Source: Dicaeum eximium
Taxonomy: Eukaryota; Chordata; Aves; Passeriformes; Dicaeidae
Reading direction: 5' to 3'
DNA length: 64,000 nt
NCBI GenBank assembly: GCA_013396995.1
Contig: VWZP01001440.1
Coordinates: forward strand, 5,543,151 to 5,607,150
Shown here: one piece after another, positions 1 through 13,500 of the stretch
How positions within the stretch are numbered: position 1 is the stretch's first letter
Layout: each line of letters begins with the position of its first letter
Made by a program: the position numbers and the translations under genes
The notes under the pieces: model-generated
Databases searched by the model: none
Told to the model about the DNA's origin: nothing
Seen by the model: the letters and a program-made list of their open reading frames with translations, nothing else

Positions 1-3000
1 CTATACGTATCCCTCATCTTCTAACACAGAATCTAGTTTGCAGACTTTTAGTGTCATAACAATAGAAATAATTATTTTGACTGCACAGAAAAATGGCCAT
101 AATTAATTAACAGAATGAGCTAGAGTCTGAGACTCAGCTCAGACTCCTATTCATCAGTAGAGGCATTCAAGTGCTAAATGATTTGCAATAAAACTTGTAA
201 TTAAAGCTCTAACAGTTTTTCTAGTGCAAAAGACTTTTCTCTGAGAACATTCAAATAATTTGCTATATTTCTAAAGAATGGAGCACATGAATGAACTAAT
301 TATTCATGGAACTATGGCTATAAGGTAATCTCATTAAGGCAAATGTAATGATAGGTTGAAAACAATTAATCAAAGAGATCTAAAACCAAATCCTTAGCAA
401 AAAAAGTTTATATGCTTTCATTATAGTTTAAAAACAGCCTAAGTACAAGCAGATTGACTGTTGTTGGCACACCTCTACCTGAGGCTTTTGGCTGGACAAT
501 GGCTGTTGGAAAGCCCCTTTCCTCTGAACACATAATCTTTGTCTAAGGTATCAGCTTTGTCCAGAATTAATTTGGCTTCAATACAGCTGAATAGCAAATG
601 TTAGCATTTTAATGCATGTAACATCATCTGCTTTTAATGTTGGTTATGCATGTGTGCAGTCTAGAGAGGGGGTAATGAGGAAGGGACAGTAGGACACTGA
701 ACTTGTGTATTGTATCAAAGGATGTGGAGTGCTTGACTGCCAGTACTGAGCTATAGAATATCAACTGAAACTTCAAGGAAATTTATTTACAGCTGAGCAA
801 ACTGCAGGTGATGCCACTAGTCCCCAAAATGACCTTTACACTTTGATGAGAAATTATCTCATCTCCCATTATCCCAAACATGCCTTGGATTGGAGACACC
901 CAAGGGCATTATATCTGCACTACTGTTTTAATTAAAGCTGATGTTTCCAAAGAAACAACATACCTCGTGCCTGCTAGAGCTAACTGGAATTCTTTGGAGG
1001 TCCAGGCATGCTTAAACTGAAACAAAGGCATTCTAGCAACTGATTTTTGGAAATAAAAGTGGAGAGGAGAAGCCTGAAAGTGATAGAATATAAATTGTGA
1101 GGACACCTAACTGTGAAGATGGCCTTCAGGTGTTCCAGTGACTCAACCATCCTGGAAGTGGAAAAATGGACAATGTCACCAGCCTGGTGCCTGCTGCTGG
1201 CCATTGTGCAGAAGGTTTTTTCCTCTTTTATCTACAAAAGAGATTTTCTCCCTATTTCCTTTGATTCTCTCAATCTCTCTCCCTCCCCTTCTCTCTTGCT
1301 TTCTCTCTCCCATCTGTTTTAGTCCCAGTCTGACTTTCACTGCCATTCATTGTCACTGTAATAAATTGGGCCCAAGCCCCTTCCTTGAGAAATGAGGGCA
1401 GCAATGCTATTCCTAGACGTGTCTGTCCAATAAGATGGGCAGCACTATTTTCCCTTGCACCTTTAGAGCACTCATTCGTGCTTAAATGAGTCCAGATGAT
1501 CAAAATTACCCAGGAGAGCTACAAAACTCCAAAAGCCATATAACAAAGCAAAGTTTTTGCTGTATGTATGTCTCACAAAACTTAGAGGCTTCACCATGCT
1601 CTGAGCTCTTCAGGAGAACTGCACATGCAGTGTAATGATGCCAGCAGCAGGTCCAGCATTAGAGCTCAGTGGTGATAGAGAAAGGCCTCAGTGCGGAAGG
1701 AAAAAGGCCAGGATAGCTTCAGCTGAATTTACATGGAAATATTTCCTGAGAGATCAGGGCTATCACAGTCACTGCTTCCACCTTCTACAGATATCTAAGT
1801 TTCTTTTAAGCTTTCACTGAAACATAGAAATTATTTGCAAGGAAAATAAATAGGACAAAATTATTTCCTTCAAATGTGTTTGGTACATTCAAGCCTCAGG
1901 TAGGAGATTTCTGACAGAATTCCAGTGCCATGCAAACAATATAATCACATATGGGAAAAGTGCTTAAGAAAAATCCTGCTGAAAACTGCAGTTTAGCAAG
2001 AAGTCTAACAGCAATTCCTTGCCCAGCCTAATTAGAAAATGGGAAAATGGGAACGCAATGGGAGTAAAGAATATTGCAATTTATATGAGAATATAGCAAT
2101 TTATTATCAATTATGGATGGAGCAGAAAGACCAGAATTAGAAAGCTTAGCTAACACATCCTGTCAGCTATTAGCTTCTCAGTTAAATAGTGATAGAACTG
2201 AATAATCTAACAAATACAGCTCCTGGTCGTAAAACTGAGATGCAGAGTTCCTTCAGAGGCTCAGAGCTGAGATACTTAGACTGATTACAAGTACACAGAT
2301 TTTACAAGCATTCTTTGGGGAACTTGGCTTGGAGGGTCTCTGGAAGTTAGAGCTATGATTTATAATGAACTACCCACAGACATTCAGACTCCATTATGGT
2401 AAGAGTTTGCTTTCTCCAGTGGATAACCGAGGAAGAGTCTTATCCTGGTGAGGGTTGCACTGGAAGGAAGATGGGAGCAGACTCATATACAAGGTGGTAT
2501 TTTCAAGGAGAGAAGTATGGCAGGAAGGAAAGGGAGAGGCTTTAATATATAAGCATAAAACCACAAAGATTAGACCAAGAAATGCAAAAGTGCTCCAGAG
2601 CGAAACCCCACAATCTGTCAGTGTTATTCAGTGGAATAATGCACAGAAGGAACACATTAATTGTAACCTTGACTCCTTTGTCAATCCACCACAAGAGGTG
2701 GATGGGAACAACAAGACCAGTTAATGTCCCCTTAAACTGCCAGAATAACTTCTTTAAAACCCTGCAAACCCACAAACATTAAATCCCTGGTGACTTGGCA
2801 TACTGCACCGCCAGGCTGTCTGAGCACAGGCTGAGAATGATCAATTACAAGCCTTGTGACTCCAGTAATGAATCTTGACGCAAGCCTGTAAAGTAAACTT
2901 CAAAAGGAGAAGGGCTCTTTTGCTAATTTTTGGAGCCCTGAACGATTTTTCAACAAAACCCAGGCACTTTAAAATGGCTTTCATTTGCAGTCCTCCCAGG

Positions 3001-6000
3001 TCTTGATAAAAGGGAAACCAGGCTTTGGGTGCATTTTGTGCATTCCTGTTTAAAAGGTGAAAAAGCTGCTGCTCAGTTACTTCAGCAGAAGGGATCCAGA
3101 TGAAGGAGCCAACTGGGGGAAATTTCTAGGCTTTTAGAAGTTGTTTCTGGAATTTAGGAGTAAAATGTTTCTAATTGTGGCTTCTGTGGGATGAAATGAC
3201 TGATGAAACAGTGTATTTGGACGATGTGGCCAAATCCAAAGCAACCACTTTCTGCAGCATGGCCAGATGACAACAGCTTTTGTTGTAGCCGGGTAAAACT
3301 GTGGTTTAGAATGCCCAGAGCTGTTTACAAAGGAAGAAAATCAGCTTCAGTTAACTTTTAGAAATGGCCCCTTTTATACTGTCATGGGCATGAAATGTGG
3401 ATATCACCCAAGATCATGCCTGAAGACCCTTAAGCAGGAAGGGGCTAAGCACTGCAGGTACAGGACTACGTCCTGTCACTTTTGGAACCTGTGGTGGAAG
3501 TTTCCAAGAAGGCCATCAGAATATATTTCAAACAAACATCTCAGTAATTTAAAATATTAATGGTGAGCATGTGTTGTAACTGCAGTTAATTAAGCGTTGA
3601 TAAAAGAATCTGAGCATAAACAATTACACACTTCCTGGAACATTTCCTAAGCAGCACCAACAATAGCAGCTCTGCCCTACACAGACTGAGGTGGCCTGCA
3701 GGAATGAGCCATGCCTGAATCTTCTCCGTGGGTTTGTGGTGATGATTCCTGCTCTGGCTTCCAGAGCCAGCTGCAGTGACTGTGCTCTGAGCCTGCCTCT
3801 TGGAGCAGGGATTTCCCAGGGGATGCTCTTAACCCTTTTGTAAGGATTAGGGCTGGATTATGACAGCAAAAGTGGAGTAAAGACAGTGATGGCACATGAG
3901 GGAGTGTTTGATGTGTTCACCCAACACAGGGGATGAGTGGGCAGGGTTGTGACTTTACAGTCTGTACACACACTGCTCAGTGTTATCTCAGATGACATTG
4001 TGATTGCAGGTGTGATTACCACTTCCAGAGGGAGGGTTGTTAGTGACTCTCAGGGGCTTCCTAACAGCACAGCAGTGATTGCAGGACCCTGTTCAGGAAT
4101 GCTTCTGGGAAGAAGTATGAAGTTTGAACAGGCAGGTGCCTATATTTGCTCAGTATATGTTACCCTGAGCAAATTGGATTGATGATGGATAGAGTTTTTA
4201 AAATAAAAATAGTGAGTGCTTTTGAAAAAACTCACTTCAAAGTCTGATGTGAGCCTGTTGTTCCTCAGTCAATGACTGCTATTAAAACAGTCACTTCAAC
4301 TCTTGCTTCAGTGCTTCAGGGTGGTTCCACTGCTCTCTCACACAGAGGGTCATGGTTTAAAAGACGGACAAGGTGCCAACATCCCCTTGTTTGGTGTCAC
4401 AGAGGGAAGGTGAAAATCACTAGTTTTTGAATGTCATGTTCTTGCCCAGGGGCCTGTGTGGGACATAAAAACACCATGCTGAAAATTGTTTGAGTGGAAA
4501 TGAAACTTTGGTTGGAGACAACACTTGTGCTGGAGAGAGTTCAGAGTCCCAGGGAACTGCTGCATCTCTGCAGGTTGGGAGGGAAGGGGGATGAAGGTTC
4601 AGGGAATATACAGGAACATCTTCCCAGTGCTGTCTGTCCGAAGCCTTGGGTAGAGCAGAGTACTTGGCCCTGCTCTGCCTGTGTTTCTTGGAAAAGGGGT
4701 GCTGGAGCAAGGGATGGTTGGGATGATCTTACTACTAAGATTAACTATGGAAGAGAACTGGCATTCCCCAGGGAATAAAGAGAACCAGAAAATGATGAAA
4801 AAGCTATTTATATTCTAGATTATGCCAAGAAAAATATTTTACACTTAGCTTAATATCATAATTGCAAGTCCAAAAACACTGCTAGCTTCTAAATACAGAA
4901 TAGAATCTGGGAGGAGGCAGAAAGAAAATATATGTTTTGGCTTTATGATTGCAGTGGAGAAATAGCCAGAATTCATCATGGGCTTGGACAAAACCAGGAG
5001 TCTTAAAAGAAATAATATTTCTAAGTGGTCTTCAGATATTCAAATGCCTAAAGAGCCTATAAACCACATAATGTTAGCTGTAACACAGATGGCCACTACA
5101 CTTTGAGCCATTTATGCTGCTCTTTTTGCAGTCAGTGAAGCACCGATTTTTCACTGTCTTTGGAACACAGTGCAGAAACTTCACTAATGGATATTACCAT
5201 GAATGCAAAAAGGAGATTTCAGCATGTGCCCCTGCCTCTGAACTTGCAATATTGCTGGTGTCACTTCATGACTGGGAATTGCTCCGTGCCTGTGCACTGT
5301 GACTCCAGTCTTGTGTGGGGCAGGAGTACAACAGGAACCTTTGGATAACATTCTCTCCCTTCCCTGCCCTGATAAACAGAAGATGTCTGTGAAAGCATTG
5401 GGCTTTCAGTTCAGCTTGGTGTTTGGTGAAACCATTCACTCATGATGCATTTAGGTACAACCACAGGATCTGTGTAAATCTGAATTTCATGGTTGACGTA
5501 TCTTGCTCACATACAATTTCACCCCTGAAGATCCCCATGTAACTGTGGCATTTCCACCAAGCCTTGAGAGGAAAAGCAGTGTGGACTGCTTACAGAGAGG
5601 CACCTTTCTCTTACCTCACTGCAGTAAAAGGCAAAAAGCCATAGTGAATACACTTCCCAAGACTGTAAAGAATATAGAAACAATCAATTTTCACAGATTA
5701 TTAGAAATCTGGACTAAAGAATTTTCTGAATTAGACTTTTCTAAAAATTAGACTATCTTCTTCTCTACCAAAAAGATTTCTCAGAAAAAACAAACTTAGC
5801 CTATCCTTATGCTGAAGAGAGACCTGATCAATGGCGATACAAATCAAAGGCTGGGGGAAGGCTGCTCTCTTCAGGCTCCTGTCTGATTACAGCTCAAATT
5901 GCAAGAACAGTCATGAAGGTGACAGTGACTCTTGATTTCACCTTAAAGCAGGGGTTAAAGTAAGCTCAGCAATAAGACCTCATCTCCTACCTGACTCCTC

Positions 6001-9000
6001 TGTACCTAAGGCTCTGCAGGTAAAAGCCCTGACTCATGTAACTGAACACTCCAGAATATCCCTACAGCTGGCTGAAGGAGAACACTGTAGGACTTTGTTG
6101 TGCAAGGAAATTACAGAAGAAATTCCATGAATTTTCAGGAAGACAGATACTATCTCTATACTGTTTGCATTCATCTTGAAGAACAACTTGAGATGGCCTG
6201 CCTGAGCTTAATTGGAAACAGGCAATTAGTGTGGGTAGTCTGATTTACCTAGGATACTTTACAGCTAAATCTGTGTTTGGACTGAATTATCTGTCATACC
6301 CACTTTAATATCCCAAATCTGATTTATTATTTTTATCTCTTCTGGTAAATTCTGGTGCTACGGCAGGTGTGCAGACCTGTCCTGGCTGACCAAACTTGAA
6401 TAATCATCTACACTATTGAGGGACCACTGGCATGACTAAACCTATGACTTTCTTTTCTTTTTTTTTTTGCCTTAGCCTGTTTCTCTGATCTAACAAAGGA
6501 AATGTTTCTTTCCCTTCTAAGGAAAAAAATCACCCTTGATAAAAATGCCTGCATTAGGTCAGAGACTTAAGAAAGATACTTGAGGTAACGGCAGCAATCT
6601 CTGGTTTGTTTGGGTCTGTGACACATTTTGTGAAATATTGAGGTCTAAAACCTCCCTTCCATGGGTAAGTGAATGATGTTGCCACTTGACTTTAGCTGGT
6701 GTCCCAGGTAACTTATTAGCACACACAGATGCAATACTGGCTTTACTTCAGCAAATCAGGCAGCTTTTGTTCCATATGAAGTTTCTGATGGAATTGGACA
6801 CAGTAGTGAGACAGCAATCCTTTGTGTTCGCAGGGAGCCATTACCATTCCCCAGTTCTTGGAATGGGACACTGGATTATAGGCACTCATTGCTCAAGAAA
6901 GCAGAGTAGGGAGTTATATGTGGGTTCCTTTCTATGTTCCACAAGAGGAAGGGTTGATAAAGGGAAAAGAGCCCAATGACATGTTTTAAGAGTTCCTTTT
7001 CTTTCCACATGACTGGAAGGCACAGGTATCAACTTCACAGAATATGATTTGTTAAAATGAAACTCATGTAATTTCCGTGTTTACAAGAAATACCTAGATG
7101 AGGCTACATAACATCATAGAATGGTTTGGGCTGGAGAGATGGAAAACACCCTCTAGTTCCAAACCCCTGCCCTAGGCAGGCACACAGTCCCCTACAGCAG
7201 GCTGTTCAAAGCCTAGAACAGCCTGTTCTCAAACACTTCCAGGAATGGGGTAGCCACAACTTTTGGGGGAAAGCTCCTCCAGTGCCTCATCAGCCTCATA
7301 ATGAAGATATTTTTTGTAACATTAAATCATGATCACTGATGTTGCAGTTTGAGCTGTCCAAGTTAATCCATACAAAGAGTTGTTTCACAACAGCTATTAC
7401 TGAACACGTAACAGTGCACATTTTTAATGCCCATAAATGGGAAATTTTATATTTCATTAAGTTGCCATAGCTCTGATTGACATACTGGAGTACAAAACAA
7501 AGGACCATTAAAAAAAAAAAGTCTCCTTCTTTCTGTCTCTTCTTCTAAGTTTCTCTTCCTTGGAGCCAGGGACACATTTCCAACCTGCTCCTATGTCTGT
7601 ATGCCCAGGAGTGTTTTCCAGTGGTCATCTCTTGCTTTCAGAGAACTGACTTTGTAAAGGCAAACAGGAAACAAATAAGGTGGTGAAACATCTTCCCCCA
7701 CTGAGGTAAAAGTGAATGTAATGCTCTCAGCACAAGAACAACATGCCTGGGCATCCTGACACCACAGCTGCCTTTAACACACTGCAATTAGCTTTGCCCA
7801 GGAGGAATACCCTCCTTCAAATGGAGAAAGTCTTGGCTGCCAGGAGAAAATTGAATGAGTTGTCTACTAGTGAATGTTCTTCCCATCTTTTTTCAGGTTT
7901 CTTGTGAGTTCTAAAGAGTAGAATTTATTGTAGCTTGTCTTTAACCCACTCCATAATAATTGTTTAAATCTTGCTTAGCTTCTACACTGAAACTGCTTGT
8001 AAATACATAATTAAAACCTGTTCACTTTCATATCATCAACCTTATTTTGAATCTGGGCACAATGAGTGTGGAGAATACTGAGAAATCCAGGCCAAGCCTT
8101 AAAAGCATTCTAAATGACTGAAGTCACTATTTAGTCTAACTTTCCTTTTTCAAAGCAGGAGTGCCAGTTGGCATCTTCTGTAGTGAGTGTTCTCTTCATA
8201 CCTTTGTATGACTCAGTTACCAGTAACTAAAATAATTGCAGAGCTGCTCCCCAGCACAATGCATGGACAGCATCCTAACTTTAAATATGTCCACACAAGC
8301 AGATAACCATGAGGGACTTTTCTCCTACATGGAAACATACAAGAAAAGTGTGCCAGGAAGGAAAACAGTGTTTTCTAGGAAAAAAATAATAGGCACTTCT
8401 GCAGAAAAAGCAGTCTTAAACTCCAGTCTTCATACTGCTGTTCCTTTTCCAAAGCTTTTTTTCCCTGGAAAACAGCTCTGAACCATTGCTGAGGGCATAG
8501 CAGGCATGAAATGGTAGCAATGGTACCTTCCTCTACCTGTAACTTAAACACTTATATCATGCATATTCTTGAGACTGAGATGTGGAAAAGCCTGTCAGGG
8601 AGAACAACAGACTGGAATTTTTCCCTGCTCCACTCCCATTCCTGTGAGAGCCAGCTCGGGTGATTCAGTCCAGACTCTCTGTATGAATGTCCAAGAGATG
8701 TTTGACACCTCAGCTGTAGAATTTCCATGCCTTCCTCAGGCTGTGTATTCTGGTGCTTTTCTAACTGTACTGGTTAGCCAGCTTTCAGCTAAAGCCTCAT
8801 TTGTCTCCTTTGTGTCAGCTCTGCTGCTACTGTCCTCAGCATCTCTCTGTTTTGTTTATCCACTGGCACTACACTCCCTTTTACTTTAGATAAAAAGCAA
8901 ACATTTGTAAAAAGCATGCCCCTTTACAGAACTGCAGAAAGGAATGGAACTTTGATGATCCTTTTCTTGCTCTTGTCTGGACTCTCCACTTCATCAACTT

Positions 9001-9260
9001 CTTCCTTCAAGTACAATGCTCCAAATTGAAAATAGTTTTAGCAGTGGTGAGTGAAAAAGGATTGCTTCATGTATTTCATAGGATATATCATACACTAAAA
9101 ATCCCATATTGATGGCTACCTTTATTTTTGGAATAGCATGATCCTCACTTAGCAACTCCCAGCATTCCTGCAGAACTGCTCTGTAACTCAATCCTCCCTG
9201 ACCTCTACCTGTGGCACCTCTTGCTCATGTGCAGCACCTCACAGTTCTCTGGGGAAGGAA
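1..9260. other. Intergenic DNA downstream of CCDC14, no gene recognised
   Basis: AT-rich sequence with many stops in all frames. The open frames are short (106 codons at most) and match nothing I recognise. Homopolymer runs occur (T-run near 6,460, A-run near 7,509). One CR1 LINE 3' end lies at 7,112-7,330. By mammalian synteny this side leads towards MYLK, which is transcribed in the same direction as CCDC14. I looked for its immunoglobulin-domain exons on the minus strand and saw none, so its 5' end probably lies beyond the left edge or is an untranslated exon I cannot recognise. Confidence 0.6.
7112..7330 (-). repeat. CR1 LINE 3' end, truncated
   Basis: Read on the plus strand, this begins with the hallmark reverse-complemented CR1 tail (catcatagaatggtttgg). 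It continues through the usual blocks: a 'tagttccaaacccctgccc' segment, 'aacacttccaggaatgggg' and 'gtgcctcatcagcctcataa'. The element is therefore a 5'-truncated CR1 on the minus strand with its 3' end at about 7,112. The family assignment rests on recalled consensus; the subfamily is not assigned. Confidence 0.88.
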
Positions 9261-9284
9261 AAAAACCACAAGTAAACAAGTACA

Positions 9285-9290
9285 TTTAAT
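9285..9290 (-). terminator. Candidate CCDC14 polyadenylation signal (ATTAAA)
   Basis: The plus strand reads tttaat, which is ATTAAA on the gene strand, about 255 bases past the CCDC14 stop. It is followed on the gene strand by a GT/T-rich stretch (about 9,246-9,275), as expected for a downstream element. A second candidate, AATAAA at 9,121-9,126, lies farther on. Neither can be proved without transcript data. Confidence 0.5.
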
Positions 9291-9543
9291 TTTGCATGTA
9301 AAGAGTATAAAATAAGTAATAATTTAAAAAGCCATTTCTATTTTATATAAAAAGCCAGTTATTTCAAGTTGTACACATCAAGGGGAACATCACCACAGCC
9401 TAATGAGGAACAAATTCTATCTGTAATTGAGACAGCTAGGAACAAATTGTTACATACAAATACATGTATCAATACCATACTTAATATACTTCATAAAATC
9501 TTAATTTACCCAAATAGCTGCAGCCCATTTTGCTTTCTCATGC

Positions 9544-10519
9544 TCATTGTTTCCTAATGTTACTTTGCAGAGTCCTTTGTAACCTGGCTATGTTGGCATC
9601 CAAGGCTGCTAAGCTATTTTTGAAGTCCTCTTCATCTCGAGAAGTAAATGTGGAGAAAGAAGATGCGCTCCAGTCAGACCTCCCTGAGAAATCATCAGAT
9701 GAAATGCAACTAAAATCAGCTGCTTTACTGCCTGTTTTCTGAGAAATCCCTGTTGGAAATGGCACTGATGCATGAGGGTATGTACCAGGCTGATGCTGAT
9801 CTGGTTTATACATGAAATCCTTTGCAGCCCCACTTGGAATGCCTCTTGGTCTCACTTGGACTTTGTCTCCTTCTGGCTTCGCTTTATCCCCTGTAACTTC
9901 AAGCGTGTTTTCCACAGTCTTTTTCACATTGTACTCAGCATTTAATTTATCCAGTAGAGTTGGATCCTCACATCCGTGCTGCTGCACAGAGCTTGGGAGC
10001 TCACAGGGGTAATCCAGCCTCTGACAAGCCCCTCTGCTCTGGGGTAGCACACCACCTCTTCCAGAGACTGGCTGCTGTTTTTTAGAGGCACTGCTAGTCA
10101 GTGGAATATAAATTGTCTCATCCAACTTGGTTTGGTCATCGAGTAAAGTTCCAGAATCACTCCCTGTTTCTGCATCTTGCTTCAACGGAGCTGGTGATCC
10201 TCTGGGAGCTGATGTTTTTTCTTTTGTCAATGTACTGTTAATTTTACTTCCTTCAGCTACAAACTTTTCATAGGACAAATTTTGCATTTCTACTTCTCCA
10301 GTTTTATTTGAGAATTGAAGATCCGTATCTATCAAAATATGATCCATTTCTAATGTTTTAAGGTAAGTCATTACTGAAGTACTCCCAGGAAACAGCTCAG
10401 GTTGCATCTTCTTCTCATGATCTTCCAAAAGAGACTTTGACAGAGCTTTTTCAGGTTTGGGTCTGACATTGTCCCCTGTGAGGTCAGACAGAAGCTTGGC
10501 CATGCTGCCCTGCAAGGTT
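9544..10519 (-). CDS. CCDC14: CCDC14 last coding exon (exon 13)
   Basis: The acceptor is aacag|a. It begins TLQGSMAKLLSDL, runs through a long variable, probably disordered region (TYLKTLEMDHI; DETIYIPLTSSASKK), and closes with SSFSTFTSRDEEDF and LAALDANIARLQ before a TGA stop at 9,544-9,546. The C-terminal block is the most conserved part and probably a short helix or interaction segment. Confidence 0.97.
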
Positions 10520-13500
10520 CTGTTAGGGTAAAATCAACCAAACAGATTGAAAATCAGTCACCAAAAATAAATAGTTAAAAACTTTTCTATAGAAACAAAA
10601 CATTAGATTTACCAGGCTATGGCAAAGTTGCAATGCACTTTCTAGATATTGTTATAAAATGCAGTACAAATGCGAACCAATTCAAAGTTTTTTGAATTCT
10701 TCTTCAGCTCACTGTGGCTAAAAAGTAACAAAAATAGCACAACCCAGTGAAGTCCTCCAGATTATTCCTGGGGTACCTGCTTTGAGCAGCACAAGATGAA
10801 ATAAATTGATCCCAAGAAACTGTTACAAAGCAGACAGAAGCGGTTACCAAAATCCAAAATCACTAGGAAAGGTTTTCTGAATTTTTGTTCTCATTACATC
10901 TAAATTTAAAAAAAAAAAAAAGAAATAATTCTTCTACTGCTCTGTCCATCAAAAGAGATGAACATTTAGATGTTTATGTCTCTAGCATACACACACACAC
11001 ATGTAATGTGACATCATTCTACCACCACCTGGCGGTCAGCACAGCAGTCACAGATGTGTCTAAACTTCTACTGAAGAATTTGAAATGTCTATTCAAAATA
11101 CTCTGCTGTTCCCACCAGGCCCAACTATAAACATGACAACGGTTTTGTTCCCTCGCCACAACATATCCAAAGCAATTGTATACACACACCACTATGCAGC
11201 TGCAAAAAGCTATTTTTATCTCCCAGCTTGCCACTATTTTCAGCATAAAAGAGCGAAATAAAATAAATTCACAGCAATAGTTCTTACTGGCAGATCTCCT
11301 ATTAGGAGATAACTTATAAGTTATGGCAGGTAGTATTTTACTTTACCACAGAACTCAAGTCACAGAATATGACAACTCTCTTTTAAAACAAAATTATAGC
11401 AGCATTGTAACAAAACAAACAGCAAAGAGAAGGTTTAGCTTATGTGACCTCCCACCAACAAGATACTAAGACTACAATCATCCACAGGATAAAAAAAAAA
11501 GCCCAAAAACCCCAAGGAATAAGAAGGAAGAAAGATTTGTAAAAAAGAAAAACAATGTCAGGAGGCCAAAAAAAAGCTCAGCCAATAGTACCTGGTTAAT
11601 TCCCTCAGTCTCTTAACTTCTGCATCACGCTGACGTAATGTTATGCCCAAAATCTTGTTTTCTTTCTCTGAAGCTTCCAGCTTAAACTGAAGGCTCTTCA
11701 CAGTTCCTAATGCCTCTTCCACTTCTGAAATGCCAACAAGTATTTAGATAATTACTTATTTTAACTTTTTAAATGGTAAACAAAGAATAACCAAATTGAA
11801 AACACGCACCAATCTTGAGCTTGGTGGAATGGATGTCATAATGTTGTTTGTTTTCTAGCAATTCTTCTTCTTTATCTTGAATACCTTTTGCAAGACGTTT
11901 ATTTTCTTCTTTCTGACTATCTATTATTTTCAGTAATTCTTCATTTTTAGCCTGCAGTGAATCAAGGCCTTTCTGTGATTCTTTCAATTGACTCTGGAGC
12001 ATCATATTCAAGGACTGCAAAGAAACCACTACCAAAAGTAAAACATAAAATGTTTAAATGCTTTGTGTGGTAGCTTGAATTTCTAAACCAAACGAAGTTT
12101 TTAAATAATCTTGGTAATATTAATTTTGGTTACAGATAGAAGGGTTTGTGGGTTTTTTTTGCAGCAAGATAAAGCTCAAGCTTTCTTCTTAATTATTTAA
12201 TCAGCCACCTTTATTTTAAGAGGCCCATAAGGAAAAATATCTTGCTTGGCAGCTGAAGAGCCAAATCCTGCTATGTGGAGTCTAAAAAGGCCCAACAGTC
12301 CATGCAAACACAGTTGCAGCATTAGACCCACTTAGTTCAGTTATCACTAAAGGCCCCAATACATACAGACATATAAAACCGCAGATATGTAAATAAATAA
12401 TAATATCTATTGTAATAAAGCTTTAACAAATATGCCCCGATCAAGCAACATTATTGGTACTTTACATTCATAGTTGCAGCTCTGTCCAGATGTCTTCTCA
12501 TTGCTTTCGTGTTCCCTAAGTTGCTGGTTTAATATTCGTAGTCTCCTAAACGTGAATTGTGAAAAAGCACAAATTCAGAAATATTAGAATACACTCAAAA
12601 CGACTGCACTTTAAATTAGTTTGGTGAGAAATTGCTTTTGAGAATTAAATGTCAGGGAATATTTCAGAAATATAAAGAAGTCTTAATAACACTTCTTTCT
12701 TACATTCTGGTACTACTTCAACACAAAAGACCCTTTCCAAGTATCTGATAAATACCTGGTATATAACCATCTTCTGAAGTAAATGCTACCCAATTATGTG
12801 ACAACCCCCTGAAATGAGAGACACTTTTGCATTTGAGAATAAACTACAAAAAGAATAGGAGCAGGCTAACTATCTTAATAGTGCAGTTTTCAGAGTGATG
12901 CATCGACCCCACCCAGTCAAAGGCCCCATCATGAGATAACTGATATTACTAAAATAACAAAGTCATGCTATGTGTTAATTATTGCTTTTTAAAGTAGATG
13001 GCCTTACCAGCACACTTTCTAATTCCCAAAGATTGCACAGACAAAAAAGTGAAGAGCCTTAACAAAGGCAGTTTAAGCCAGAGCAGTTAGAGATGCTTTA
13101 GGTGCAGAGAGCACAGGCTCACTGAGGAACTCCCCACCTGCGCAGCTGGGCATTCTCACTCCGCAGAGGCTGCAAAGCCAGAGCTATTTCAGCTTGGATA
13201 TTCCTACTTCCCACCACAGCTGGGAGCAACGATACGGACTCTTCTATGTCACTCATCAGCCTCAGCATTTCTGAGTCGCCTGCAAGAAGTGAGGGGAAAA
13301 AGAGACTCCATAAACCTACAAATCTGTAATACAACTAATGTTTTACATGTCATTAACCAATCTGCAAAGTAATTTAAAACTTCATCTTTAACTATATAGC
13401 TGAGTATGAAAACGAAGCTTTATATCCTCAATAAAACACAACCCACCATCTTTCCAACCAGCCTAGGTGGGACTGCTATTGCAATCTGTCCACATCAGGA

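Noticed and set aside
3937..4182. 81-codon plus-strand frame with an immunoglobulin-like GAYICSVY
   Set aside because: This is a chance resemblance. No flanking immunoglobulin-fold residues or splice sites are present, and MYLK would be on the other strand.
8569..8889. 106-codon plus-strand frame with a hydrophobic C-terminus
   Set aside because: No recognisable family, no splice or promoter context, and the hydrophobic tail follows from a T-rich sequence.
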